Part shown: positions 51,316-63,265 of the stretch, piece after piece | How positions within the stretch are numbered: position 1 is the first letter of the stretch | Layout: each line of letters opens with the position of its first letter | From: Vulcanisaeta distributa JCM 11213 | GTDB taxonomy: Archaea; Thermoproteota; Thermoprotei; Thermoproteales; Thermocladiaceae | NCBI GenBank assembly: GCA_001316125.1 | Contig: BBCS01000009.1 | Span: 16,452 to 80,451 of the forward strand | Length of the DNA: 64,000 nucleotides | Direction: 5' to 3' | The notes under the pieces: generated by a model | The model's database searches: none | Told to the model about the DNA's origin: nothing | What the model saw: the letters and a program-made list of their open reading frames with translations, nothing else | Made by a program: the position numbers and the translations under genes

Positions 51316-52473
51316 ATGAGCTCCGTTATTAGGGACAATGCGATTCTGATTATTTACGTAATAGTAGCATTACTGATGTATCTAGGCATTTACGCAAAGA
51401 ATGAGGCGCCACTACTGATTGGTATCGGCTTGTTCCTAGTATTTACATCGTACTTCCTAATGTGGGATCTCATAACTAGTATAATACTGAGGACCCTCAG
51501 AATTACTCATGAAATAACCCACGCCGAACAAAGCGTCACGCTGAGCATTACTGCGAAGTCGCCGCTACGCCTTAAATTACCTGCCCACGTGTCCTTAATA
51601 TGCTCACCCCCCCATTTATTGTGCGGTGATGATTACGGCGTTGTAATTAATGGACCCCCCCAGGAGCAATTTAACATAAGGGTTAAGTGGTTTGGTGTTG
51701 CCGAGGTACTGGGAATCATAATCAGTGTCTTTGATCCCCTTAGGGTCATTAAGAATTCCCGTTTTATTAAAATCATACATGAAGTATCGGTAGAGCCCAT
51801 TAGGTGGGTATCATTGAAAATAATAGGTCAAAAATTACCCGGTGATTCTGCGAATAGTACTATATATGTAAAGTCTAGGTTTGGCGACTTCATGTATTTG
51901 AGGGATTACGACTTTTTAGAGCCTGCCAGTAATATCCATTGGTTAACGAGCGCCAGAGTTAATGAGTTAATTAGTGTGGTGAGGTCTGAGGCAGGTAATG
52001 TACCCAAACTTGTTATAATGGAGTACACGCCGAGAATGCTTAAGCCGGTAGGCGATATGAGGCCGATCGATGAGGCATTAATATACCTAAGCCGTTTAAA
52101 GAGTATGAACTTCACGCTTATATTAATTGGTGGTGGTTTGGTAAGGTCATTAAACGTAACATCAAGTACTCCATTGGCAAATCTAGAACTTAGGCTTAGG
52201 GAGTTGGTAATGGGTTTTGAGGATAGTCAGGAATTGATTAATAGGGCTATGGTAATCCTTGGGAGATATATAAAGGAATTGAATATTGATGAATTAATGT
52301 TACTGCTTTATCCAGTAAAGACTGATTATGGCCTATTAAGTGAGGATATTAATGCCATCAGTAAATACCTACGCAGGAATTCTCTATTGCTAATAACTAA
52401 GGATTCACTTAATGAATTAATTAAAGCTAATATTGACTTAAGGGATGTGGACGTAATAGCCCTTGGTGAGTAG
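51316..52473 (+). CDS. DUF58 family membrane protein
   Basis: 385 residues, intact. Two N-terminal helices, then a domain with FMYLRDYDFLEPASNIHWLTSAR, the degenerate version of the DUF58 R-x-Y-x-P-G-D-x-x-R-x-I-x-W motif, and a von-Willebrand-like continuation (KLVIMEYTP...LILIGGG). C7 runs at 51606 and 51653 probably add one proline each. Acts in the MoxR/DUF58/transglutaminase group of unknown, possibly protein-assembly, role. Confidence 0.78.
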   Translation: MSSVIRDNAILIIYVIVALLMYLGIYAKNEAPLLIGIGLFLVFTSYFLMWDLITSIILRTLRITHEITHAEQSVTLSITAKSPLRLKLPAHVSLICSPPHLLCGDDYGVVINGPPQEQFNIRVKWFGVAEVLGIIISVFDPLRVIKNSRFIKIIHEVSVEPIRWVSLKIIGQKLPGDSANSTIYVKSRFGDFMYLRDYDFLEPASNIHWLTSARVNELISVVRSEAGNVPKLVIMEYTPRMLKPVGDMRPIDEALIYLSRLKSMNFTLILIGGGLVRSLNVTSSTPLANLELRLRELVMGFEDSQELINRAMVILGRYIKELNIDELMLLLYPVKTDYGLLSEDINAISKYLRRNSLLLITKDSLNELIKANIDLRDVDVIALGE

Positions 52474-52476
52474 GTC

Positions 52477-53007
52477 ATGAAATTATCAAGGCTTTCCGTT
52501 ATAGTTGGGGGGGGTACGGTTTTACTAATAGTTAATTTATTGATTTATTATTTGGGATTGATGATACCTAGCATAGTTGGTGTTATCGTAGTTCTAACCC
52601 TATATGTGATTGCCGTGGTAAGACCTGCGTACTCATGGTACCTCTTTATCACTGCCGAGGCGTACTCAATATTTGAGTCATTCCTAATAACCATGAGTAT
52701 TGACTATGCGTTGCTCCTTTCGTTATTAGTAATTTTCTCTATCACGATATTTCTATTATTAAATAAATTAATGGACACGGTAATTTTCCTAATATCGTTA
52801 ATTGCTCTTTCACTATCTATTGCACTTACGTATTACTTATACACGTTATTGCATCATGTAATGGCTACGTACATGGTAATATTAAGCATTAACACTAACT
52901 ACTTCACGTTGATGCTTTCATCATCGCTTTCAATTCTCACTCTATTCTTAATAACCCTGTTACTAAAGAAGGTAATTCCTGCACTACTACATCATGAAGA
53001 AAAATGA
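52477..53007 (+). CDS. Multi-pass membrane protein, unrecognised
   Basis: 176 residues, intact, three bases after the DUF58 stop, so cotranscribed. Five to six hydrophobic helices (VLLIVNLLIYYLGLMIPSIVGVIVVLTLYVIAVV and more), almost no soluble part, ending in a short basic tail. No signature. Probably a partner of the DUF58/transglutaminase proteins (inference). Confidence 0.6.
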   Translation: MKLSRLSVIVGGGTVLLIVNLLIYYLGLMIPSIVGVIVVLTLYVIAVVRPAYSWYLFITAEAYSIFESFLITMSIDYALLLSLLVIFSITIFLLLNKLMDTVIFLISLIALSLSIALTYYLYTLLHHVMATYMVILSINTNYFTLMLSSSLSILTLFLITLLLKKVIPALLHHEEK

Positions 53008-53043
53008 TTTTTAAATCAAGCCTACCCATCATTCTAGATAGTT

Positions 53044-54847
53044 ATGAGTAAGGTTGACTCATCATTCGTGGATTATAGGCCGCCAATCACCGTGGTAGTC
53101 GGCCATGTTGATGTCGGCAAGACGCTACTCCTCGATAAGATAAGGGGCACCTTCGTAGCCTATAGGGAACCCGGCATGATAACGCAGCACATAGCTTATC
53201 GTTCATACCCTGGAACGCCGTGGAGAGGATAGCCGACCCACTGCTCACAAAGTTTAGGCTTAAGGGTAAGGTGTGGATTAAGGGCTTCCTCATGGTTGAC
53301 ACGCCAGGCCACGCAGCCTTTTCTAACCTAAGGCGTAGGGGGGGTGGTTCTGTGGCTGATCTGGCTGTCTTAGTGATAGATATTACGAGAGGATTTGAGG
53401 AGCAAACCTATGAGAGTCTCACCCTGATCAGGTCCAGGAATATACCCTTTGTGGTTGCAGCGAACAAGCTCGACAGAATATATGGTTGGGAACCTCATGA
53501 GAACGCGCCGTTCCTTGACTCGTACGAGAAGCAGAGGGAGGATGTTCAGGGTAGGGTTGAGGAGGCCATTGCGAGGATAATAGAGGAATTCAATAAGTTG
53601 GGTATGGATGCCGACAGGTATGATAGGGTGAGGGACTTCAATACACAAGTGTCCATTGTACCCACAAGTGCAGTCACTGGCGAGGGATTAGCCGACCTAT
53701 TAGTTGTACTTGCTGGGTTAAGCCAGAGGTTTAATAGGGAGAAGTTGAGGGTCACGTACGGGCCAGGTAAGGGCGTCGTCATGGAGATTAGGGAAGAGAA
53801 GGGCTGGGGCGTTACGGCAGATGTTGTGCTTTATGATGGAGTGATTAGAAAAGGGGACTTAATAGTTACGGCAGGGCTTGAAGGCCCAGTGAGTACTAAG
53901 GTTAAGATGCTCGTTATGCCAAAGCCACTTAATGAGATGAGGGATCCTGAGGATAGGTATATGTTCATGGATGAGGTTAAGGCGGCGGCTGGTGTTAAGA
54001 TAATCGCTGATGGGCTTGATCAAGTCGTTCCAGGCGCGCCTGTTTTCGTCGTTCCTCAGGAGACCTCACTAGATGAGTATGTGAAGTTGGTTAGGGAGGA
54101 GGTTTCAGAGGTTAAGATTGAGACTGATAAGGAGGGTGTCGTTGCTAAGGCCGATACGTTGGGTACCCTCGAGGCAATGGTCATCTACCTTAGGAGTCAG
54201 GGCATACCCGTTAGGAAGCTGACGTCGGTAATGTGAGTAGGAGGGATGTTGTTGAGGCCTCAATTGTCAGGAAGAAGAACCCGCTCTATGGCGTTGTCCT
54301 GGCATTCAACGTTAAGGTCCCTCACGATGTTGAGGTAGAGGCTATGCAGTATGGAGTGAAAGTATTTAGGAATGAGATACTGTATAGGCTTGTCGAGGAG
54401 TTCACCCAGTGGTATAAGGAACAGAAGACGAAGCTCATAGAGATGGAGCTCGATAAGTACATAAGGCCTGGAAAGATAAGAATTCTCCCCCCCGGCTACG
54501 TATTCAGGAGGAGTAACCCAGTCATTGTTGGTATTGCTGTGCTTGAGGGAGTGATAAAGCCTGGATATCCATTGATAAGGGGGGGTGATGGCAGGAGGGT
54601 GGGCACCATAATGCAGATTCAGGATAAGGGTAAGAACATACCAGAGGCTAGGAAGGGTATGGAGGTTGCAATATCGATAGAGGGTAATATAATGGTTGGT
54701 AGGCAGATTAAGGAGGGCGATGAGTTGTACGTGGATGTTCCTGAAGAGCACGCAATAACCCTAATGACACAGTTCAAGGACCAATTAACGGAGGACGAAG
54801 TAGCACTACTTAAGGAGATACTCAAAATTAAGCGTTCATCGAAGTGA
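53044..54847 (+). CDS. infB: Translation initiation factor aIF5B (IF2-like)
   Basis: About 600 residues in three frames. Domain I GTPase: [18 protein letters not shown] (P-loop), [28 protein letters not shown] (G3), VAANKLDR (G4) and the effector helices; domains II-IV follow, with [15 protein letters not shown] and [13 protein letters not shown]-dependent subunit joining in initiation. Breaks near 53196 and 54217 are each repaired by one G (GGC read as GC). G7 at 53339-53345 lengthens the conserved [14 protein letters not shown] has Val in place of the usual His of GHVDHGKT. TATA-like ttttaaatc (53009-53017) supports ATG 53044. Confidence 0.93.
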
Positions 54848-54966
54848 TGAATTAAGCGATTAAGGATTTATAATTAATCATGGATGATGTAAATATTATC
54901 AATAATCATAATCTTAAGGTATAGTGGTTTATGTATGACTGGATAATGCTTATAAAGGAAAAATAG

Positions 54967-56300
<1,334 letters not shown>

Positions 56301-56308
56301 AGTCTCGC

Positions 56309-56637
56309 TTACGTGTTTAACCCTGATAAAAATATGTGAGCAGATATTACATCAACATCTTCCGCATCCTTCGATATTGCTATTACCCTCTTCATTCTAT
56401 CTGCCCTAACACCTAGCGCTCGCTCCTTCTGCCATACTTCACCTCATAGCCGGTGAAGTCGCTGAGTGCGATAACGTCAATTTCCCTATTACCAACCGTG
56501 GTATAACCAACATCACTAATCTTAGCTAGGCATGACGTTACCACACCCTTAACAATTATTAATTCACCAGGTACTTTAACGCCGATACAGAGTGAAATTA
56601 CCTTATATATGAATAAGTCTATGAAGTGCATCTTCAT
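56309..56637 (-). pseudogene. Gene fragment, C-terminal part of an archaeal ATPase-like protein
   Basis: The reverse strand gives VISLCIGVKVPG..., GNREIDVIALSDFTGYEVKYG, then in another frame ALGVRADRMKRVIAISKDAEDVDVISAHIF. The REIDVIAL ... YEVKYG pattern resembles the nuclease-like C-terminal domain (DUF234 type) of archaeal AAA ATPases. No ATPase domain precedes it; upstream to about 56760 only short frame-broken stretches (REHIYEDPDVVRL, NTGSKNYRK) can be read. Either a remnant, or a gene too damaged here to trace. Confidence 0.4.
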
Positions 56638-56850
56638 TAATTTCCTGTAGTTCTTACTCCCTGTATTGATATCTACATAGTCAACCTAACCACATCAGGA
56701 TCCTCATAGATATGCTCCCTACCCCTCCACTATGGGTTAAATTCATCAATGCTCATTACTTGTTATTTTTAGTATCAAGCTCAACGAATATATTATAATC
56801 ATTAAATGCAATAATAAGTATTTATTTTATTTTTATGAATAGTTTATTGA

Positions 56851-58261
56851 TTAAAGTTTTATTTTGCTCAGTATCTTACTTATTATTTCTTCAGCCTCCT
56901 TATAGTTATACTCCCTCAACATTCCTATCTTACTCGCTGCTTCAGAACCTCTGCATGTATCATGCAGTCAATAAATAGCCCATTAAGTGGCTTGCCCCTA
57001 GCTCCCTGACTAGGCTCATTACTTTGTACCTAGTATCACCATCGACTGCGCCCCCCCTGAGGTACTTACTAATGTATTGCCTTTCCTCTGGATTTGCGTA
57101 ATCATCGTGTGAGGGCATTGTGGCTATTAAACCTCCTGCGATGTCTATGAGTCCATGCACGACATCTACGAAGTGCGCATTAGCGTATAGCTTACTCACG
57201 TTTGTGTAGATTGGGTTTGGTATGGCTATTCCCTCGTCAATCCAGGGTTCCAGGGCCGCCGCCATGCGCCCATCCTCATTATCTCCTTATACATAATCAT
57301 CTGGACCAGCCAATCCCTGACATGCGGTGCATTCTCAATGCCGTTAGCCCTGGCAGCATAAAGCGCGGCTCCTAGGTATAAATTAGCTGTGGCTGCCCTA
57401 TACGATATTGCCGTGAACCTGTGATAAGTTGCGAAAGTCCAGGCCAACTGCCCAGCCAAGTCCCACTCCCTGAACATGAATACTCTGTCCCAGGGTACGA
57501 ATACGTGGTCAAAGATTGTCAATGACTCAACTTCGAACCTACTCGCAGCATTAACAGCGTTGGATTACCATCATACTCAAGCACAGGCCTAACGATGAAC
57601 TTAAGGCCCTTTGCATTAGCGGGCACCGCAAAGGCAACGGCGTAATCCCTATCACCCTCAACCATTGCCCTATACGGCAACACAATTATCTCATTGGCCA
57701 CAGGTCCCTGCGTAGTGTGTATCTTCGCGCCATTAACTACAATGCCATCATCGCGGACCTCAACAACTCTAAGGTACATATCCCTATCCTCCTGCTCATG
57801 AGGTCTTTTAGCCCTGTTACCCTTAACATCGGTTTGGGCAACTGCTATTGCCAGGTCATTCTTAACAACGTATTCATAATACTTCATCACCCTATCGTAA
57901 TAATTAGTGCCGTACTTCCTATCAACCTTCCTAGCGATTATCATCAATGAGAAGAGGCATCACTACCTATCGCCTGGACTATATTAAACAGCCCATCAAA
58001 TCTAAGGGTATCCTCATAAATCAACTTATATCTTTCAAGTAAGTCATTAGTATTCCTAGGAACTTTGAAGTACCTGCTTATACGCCCATAATTAGGATCA
58101 TCATAAAGTCTATCCTTAACATCGAATAAATCTGCCGCATGCCTAACGGCTATACCAATGATCGGGTGTGTCGTTACATCATCAACCCTCTTACCCCCCC
58201 TGTAATAAACAACCCTGCCATCTCTAACGGAGTTTATATAGTCTGCTGCCGACCTGGGCAT
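56851..58261 (-). CDS. HpaB/4-hydroxybutyryl-CoA dehydratase superfamily protein
   Basis: About 470 residues in five pieces. MPRSAADYINSVRDGRVVYYRG, a central RPHEQEDRDMYLRVVEVRDDGIVVNGAKIHTTQ and the C-terminal YKVMSLVRELGASHLMGY belong to the flavoprotein superfamily of 4-hydroxyphenylacetate 3-monooxygenase and 4-hydroxybutyryl-CoA dehydratase. The two N-terminal cluster cysteines of the dehydratase are absent (no Cys in the first 100 residues), and its H-x6-C site appears as HRFTAISY. A flavin-only hydroxylase or isomerase is therefore more likely. Breaks near 57950, 57530, 57250 and 56965. It adjoins acyl-CoA genes. Confidence 0.75.
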
Positions 58262-58374
58262 GAGTAACTTATAATTCCAGGGTAAATAAGTATAGCTTAT
58301 ATATAGGCATGGACGCTTAACGCAACTTTATATTTACTTATTTTACTCAAGTTAAAAATTGCTAAGGAAAAGTA

Positions 58375-59581
58375 TTATGGTTTCCATACACCCCCCCTTC
58401 TTAATGCATCGGTTATCGTTAATAGGTTTATCTCATTTGTCCCTTCATAAATCCTCGTGACCCTGTGATCCCTCCAATATCTCTCTACATCAAACTCCTC
58501 GAAGTATCCATAACCACCATGTATCTGTATTGCCTCATCAATAACCTGGTTAGCGGCGTCAGTCACGAATACCTTAGTCGCCGAAGTTATCGCGGCCATA
58601 GCCCTAGGGTCGATTTGGAACTTTATATATGAATCAACGTAATACGCGGCCCTATATAACATGCTCCTTGAAACCTCGATCAACATAGCCATCCTGGCAA
58701 GCTTTTCCTGAATAAGTTGGAAGTTAATTATTGGTTGCCCAAATTGAACCCTCTTCTGAGCATACTCAAGGGCCTTATCAAACGCAGCTAACATTATACC
58801 TAGGGCTATTGCGGCAGGTCCTAACCTAGATACGTTGAAGTAAGCCAGTGTCCAATAAAAGCCCTGGTTAATGCCCTTCTCACCGCCGACCACGTAATCA
58901 ATGGGTACCTCCACATTATCGAGCGTTATTTCTCCAACAGGGGATGCTCTCTGTCCCATCTTACCGCTCAGCTTCCTTATTTGAACGCCGGGCCAGTCAG
59001 TGTGTATTATGAATAATGTTTGACCCCTATGTCTCTTCTCGGGGTCTGTCTGTGCAAGTACTATTCCGTACTTAGCCGTTGGCGCATTTGTTATGAAAGT
59101 CTTCACACCCCTAAGTATGAACTTATCGCCCTTCCTCTCAGCGACTGTTGATACTGCGTTATGTCGGTACCATGCTCAGGCTCAGTATATGCGCCAAAGA
59201 ATGTGGTTTCACCTCTATAAACAGGCGGTAGATACTTCTTCTTCTGTTCCTCAGTGCCAAAGAAGTAAAGGAGATGTGAGGTGAAGGGCCTGACATTATT
59301 GCCTCGCCAAGGGTTGGTTCTGCCCTAACAAGTTCCTCAGTAACCACCATATCCGCTAGGTATGTCGTGAATCCACCGCCGCCATATTCAGTGGGTATTG
59401 ATGGAGCGAGCAAACCTAGCTCACCAGCCTTCTTATATAGGTCCCATGGGAACTCCTCCTTCCTCTCATACTCCCTGGCAAGCTCGGGCGAGAAGTTCCT
59501 CTGAGCAAATTCTCTTGCGGTTTTTCTTAGTAATTTCAGTTCCTCCGCGTATTGCGGGAACAAATCCAGTATATCGGTCAT
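58375..59581 (-). CDS. Acyl-CoA dehydrogenase
   Basis: About 400 residues in three pieces. N-terminal helical domain (FAQRNFSPELAREYERKEEFPWDLYKKAGELG), middle beta domain with YGIVLAQTDPEKRHRG, and C-terminal flavin-binding helices with the signature IQIHGGYGYFEEFDVERYWRDHR and IYEGTNEI. Oxidises acyl-CoA to enoyl-CoA with FAD. Frameshifts near 59285 and 59160. Start ATG 59581. The divergent acyl-CoA synthetase across a 279-base promoter region would activate its substrate. Confidence 0.92.
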
Positions 59582-59825
59582 TAAGACAAACCTGACCTCC
59601 ACGTACTTAAGTCTAATCAGTAAATATCCTATATATGCACTTAGTATTGATGGTTATTCTAACATCACGTTATCTAACGATATTGAATTTGCAATATTAA
59701 ATTGAGTAATACGTTTTATTAGTTATATCCTGATTCTTTAGCCTTTAACATTATTTTATTTTTATCAGTTTTGTATTTTATTTTTATTAAATGCCTAAAT
59801 ATGGCTATATATTTATGATAAGGAT

Positions 59826-59851
59826 TAAGCCTAAGGTTTGTTTTAGGCTTA
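59826..59851 (+). promoter_or_regulatory. Inverted repeat at the likely start of the acyl-CoA synthetase transcript
   Basis: TAAGCCTAA and TTAGGCTTA form perfect 9-bp arms around an 8-base loop, ending ten bases before ATG 59861. A TATA-like ctatatattt (59805-59814) places transcription start near 59835-59840, inside the repeat. A further GCCTAAA half-site occurs at 59793-59799. This suggests an operator for a dimeric repressor, perhaps also serving the divergent acyl-CoA dehydrogenase. Confidence 0.5.
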
Positions 59852-59860
59852 GTTTTAGTG

Positions 59861-61558
59861 ATGTCTATCGAGGAGTTCGTGGAGAGGGCTTCGGAGTTCT
59901 ACGATTATCCACTGACATTAACGAATCTCATAAAATGGGGTGTTGACACGTTCCCTGAGCAGGAAATAGTCTATGCACCACCAGATGCGACTAAGCTTAG
60001 GTTTACCTTCACGCAGATTTGGGATAGGGTTAAGAGACTTGCCACGGCGCTTGAGCAACTCGGTGTTAAGCCGGGCGATTCCAGGAAGCTGGGTACTAGG
60101 GTTGGCGCGCTGGAGTGGAATTCGCATAGATACCTAGAGCTTTATTACGCAGTTCCAGGGCTTGGTGCGGTACTACATACGGTTAATGTGAGGTACTCGC
60201 CAGAGGATATAGCTTACACTATTAATCATGCTGGCGATGAGATACTATTTGTTAAGGACGAGTTCCTACCATTACTTCAGGCAGTAATTCCGAAACTTAA
60301 GACCGTTAAGAAGGTCGTTTTGATGACGGACAAGCCAGAGCCACCACAGGTAAAGCTTCCTGGGGTTGAGGTATATAATTATGAGGACTTAATAAGGAGT
60401 TCGGGTCCATACGACTTTAAGGACCTTGATGAGAGGACCGTGGCCACGCTATTCTACACCTCAGGTACCACCGGACCACCAAAGGGTGTCTTCTTTTCTC
60501 ATAGGCAGTTGGTTCTCCATGCCATGGCCATTGCCATATCAACCGCGGCACCACCCTATGAGCTCAGTATTAGGGATGTAGTGATGCCACTGGTGCCCAT
60601 GTACCACGTACATGCATGGGGAGGCCCACACGCCATGTTCCTTGCCGGCCAAAAGTACATATTTACTGGACGTATGGATTGGGGCTACATACTGAAGACA
60701 ATAAGTGAGGAGAAGGTCACTTACGTATATGGGGGGGTTCCCGTCATATTATATTTACTACTCACTCACCCTGATTCACCAAAGTATGACCTTAGGGGGG
60801 GTCTTAAGTATGGTAATGGTGGCTCAGCAATGCCTGAAGGGCTTTATAAATTGGCTAGGTCTAGGGGGGGTATCATAGTCATTAATGGCTATGGCCTATC
60901 CGAAACAGCGCCTGTGATTGCCCAGGCCATATTTAAGTCATCAACACTGAACTGGTCCGAGGATAAGAAGGAGAATTACTTAATGAAAGGGCTTAGGCAA
61001 ATACCACTTACATTCATTAGGGTTGTTGATGAGTATGGTAGGGATGTTCCAAGAGATGGTAAGACCATTGGCGAGATCGTGGTTAGGTCACCTTGGTTGA
61101 CACCGGCCTACTTTAAGGATCCTGAGAAGACGAGGGAGTTATGGCGCGGTGGCTGGCTACACACGGGTGACGTGGCTGTCTGGGACTCTGACGGCCATGT
61201 ATGGATTATGGATAGGCTTAAGGATGTTATTAAGAGTGGTGGTGAGTGGATTGTGAGTACGAAGTTAGAGGACATCATTAGTACTCACCCTGCTGTTGGT
61301 GAAGTTGCTGTGATCGGCGTTCCTCATCCGAAGTGGGGTGAGAGGCCCGTGGCCGTGGTTGTGCCAAAGCCTGGTCAGAGGGTCACCGAAGACGACATCA
61401 AGAACTACCTAATGAAATTTGTTGAGAAGGGTGAGATACCAAAGTGGTGGATACCAGACAAGGTAATAATTAGTGAGAAGGAGTTGCCAAAGACAAGCAC
61501 CGCTAAGGCTGATAAGAAGGTGCTTAGAGAGCTCTATAAGAACGTGCTTTCGGCGTGA
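59861..61558 (+). CDS. AMP-forming acyl-CoA synthetase
   Basis: About 565 residues, intact. ATP-binding YTSGTTGPPKGVFFSHRQ, then VYGGVP, NGYGLSETAPV, GGWLHTGDVAVWD, IMDRLKDVIKSGGEWI and the C-terminal lysine region LPKTSTAKADKK, the complete set of AMP-binding enzymes of medium/long-chain fatty acid-CoA ligases. Activates a carboxylate with ATP and CoA. G7 runs at 60730, 60795 and 60864 each probably add a Gly (YGVP, DLRGLK, SRGI expected). Start ATG 59861 just after the inverted repeat. Confidence 0.93.
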   Translation: MSIEEFVERASEFYDYPLTLTNLIKWGVDTFPEQEIVYAPPDATKLRFTFTQIWDRVKRLATALEQLGVKPGDSRKLGTRVGALEWNSHRYLELYYAVPGLGAVLHTVNVRYSPEDIAYTINHAGDEILFVKDEFLPLLQAVIPKLKTVKKVVLMTDKPEPPQVKLPGVEVYNYEDLIRSSGPYDFKDLDERTVATLFYTSGTTGPPKGVFFSHRQLVLHAMAIAISTAAPPYELSIRDVVMPLVPMYHVHAWGGPHAMFLAGQKYIFTGRMDWGYILKTISEEKVTYVYGGVPVILYLLLTHPDSPKYDLRGGLKYGNGGSAMPEGLYKLARSRGGIIVINGYGLSETAPVIAQAIFKSSTLNWSEDKKENYLMKGLRQIPLTFIRVVDEYGRDVPRDGKTIGEIVVRSPWLTPAYFKDPEKTRELWRGGWLHTGDVAVWDSDGHVWIMDRLKDVIKSGGEWIVSTKLEDIISTHPAVGEVAVIGVPHPKWGERPVAVVVPKPGQRVTEDDIKNYLMKFVEKGEIPKWWIPDKVIISEKELPKTSTAKADKKVLRELYKNVLSA

Positions 61559-61616
61559 AATATATAGAGTATATATTAATTAGTGTTTAAAAGCACAACA
61601 GCTATATGCATTCTAT

Positions 61617-62539
61617 ATGATAATTGATTTCCACGCATGTCCCTCTGTAGATTTATCCTTAATTAAGGACAGACTTTCATTAATAGGGATTACGAGAGTT
61701 GTCTTACAGCCAGTAGACGCATTGCCATTATTCCATTTACTACCTAATGATTTCTTCAGGAAATTATCAAGTGAGGATCTACATTCAGCATTACTCTGGA
61801 GTAAGTTTATCCTTAGGTTAACGAGTATGTGGTCACCGAGAATGTACGATAACGTGAAGCTCTGGTACGAAGCAGCGCATTATGACGGCTTTTTCGTACC
61901 ACTCGCTAGTATTAATCCATCCCTCGGCATTAAGTATGTTTATGAAAAACTCAATGAATTGGCAGGTCTCAACGTTAGGGGGGGTATTGTCGTATCACCC
62001 ACGCTTCAGCTATTTGATCCAATAAATACGAAGTCGTTTAGGGCAATACTTGAATATGTTGAGAAAAACAACATGCTTCTTATAATGCACCTGGATCCCT
62101 GCCCATATAATGTAGATATATGCTTCAAGGATCTTATGCCCGACATACTCAACGAGCTGCTTGAGAGATACAGCATCAACCTAGTCTTATCTGCCTTGGG
62201 TATTTCTGAGGGCATGGCATATCCATGGCTCGAGAGAATAGCAAGATAATGAAGAGGTATGACAGGGTTTACATAGAGTCCACAGGCATTTCATGCATAT
62301 TATTTAGTACATTAATGGGTAAGAGCTTCGTAAGGTCAGTGGGTGCTGATAGGATAATTTATGGCGGTGGCTACCCATACTTAAGGCTTAGACAGGTAAT
62401 TAAGAACTTAAACTGCATTGAGTCATCGGGATTGCCTAGACGTGATTTAGAGTCAATACTCCACGACAATGCCGCTTACTTACTGAGGGATATTGATATT
62501 GATGTTGAGAATGGGAAAATAGAAAATAAAATTAATTGA
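61617..62539 (+). CDS. Amidohydrolase-2-like TIM-barrel protein with a degenerate metal site
   Basis: About 307 residues, frameshifted near 62240. MIIDFHACPSVD at the start, FVPLASINPS, LLIMHLDPCPYN, and ...RIIYGGGYPYLRLRQ at the end follow the amidohydrolase-2 (decarboxylase-like) pattern. The first HxH is H-A-C (second His replaced by Cys) and the usual GSDxP Asp is replaced by Gly (GGGYP). If this is not sequence error, the metal site is weakened or reused. It lies 58 bases after the acyl-CoA synthetase and probably shares its transcript. Confidence 0.65.
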
Positions 62540-62561
62540 ATTTAACTTAAGTGTTCCTATT

Positions 62562-63110
62562 TCATGGCGGTATCACACCAAGCGGCGGTGGTATTCCCAG
62601 TGATACTACGGCACCAAGTATTAGGAATAATGCGCCATCGATAATCGCCAGGAGACCTGAGGTCCAATGTAACCTGGCACTTGCCCTATAACCCGCTATT
62701 GCCGCGGTTAATACCTGAAGCGACAGGAAGAGTAGTGCCAACGCCAATAGTATTTGCCCAGTTAGACCTGCTAGGGCAGTGACGAATAGGAAGTATATCC
62801 CTGAATAAAGTAGTACGTGGTTCATAGCGAATAGGTTGCTCTTACCAATAGTTGCAGCTATACCAATCATCCAGAGAAGCGCATCAAATACCGCAGTAGC
62901 CGCTGCAGCAAGGGCATCACCTGCGAGTACATCAAATAAGGTACCTATCAATAGCATGATTCCGCCACTTATAAATACGATACCCAAGTCCCTAGGCTCA
63001 TTCTTCTTCCCAATATTCATATTAACACCACCAACCGTTATTAACATGGCACCACCAACTATATACACAAGATCTGTTGCAGCCAGAGCCATTCCGGATA
63101 TGCCACTCAT
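62562..63110 (-). CDS. Six-helix membrane protein, possible AmiS/UreI-like channel
   Basis: 182 residues, intact from ATG 63110. Five to six transmembrane helices with small residues, for example LLYSGIYFLFVTALAGLTGQILLALALLFLS. Overall size and layout resemble the urea/amide channel family, but no decisive motif is visible, so the assignment is tentative. Convergent with the amidohydrolase-like gene. Confidence 0.5.
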   Translation of the reverse strand: MSGISGMALAATDLVYIVGGAMLITVGGVNMNIGKKNEPRDLGIVFISGGIMLLIGTLFDVLAGDALAAAATAVFDALLWMIGIAATIGKSNLFAMNHVLLYSGIYFLFVTALAGLTGQILLALALLFLSLQVLTAAIAGYRASARLHWTSGLLAIIDGALFLILGAVVSLGIPPPLGVIPP

Positions 63111-63265
63111 ACAAGGTAATGAATAAGTTAGTACTTAGATTAGAGTGTATGTTTTACTTCTTATATTTATATTATTTATATAATAACAAAGATATATATC
63201 ATATAAAGTACGTGAGGTAATAACTCATAATAAAAATAAAATGCTAGTAAGACATTGAGATTCGA

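Noticed and set aside
56851..58261. Calling this 4-hydroxybutyryl-CoA dehydratase of the carbon-fixation cycle
   Set aside because: The cluster-binding cysteines expected for that enzyme are not found in the readable sequence.
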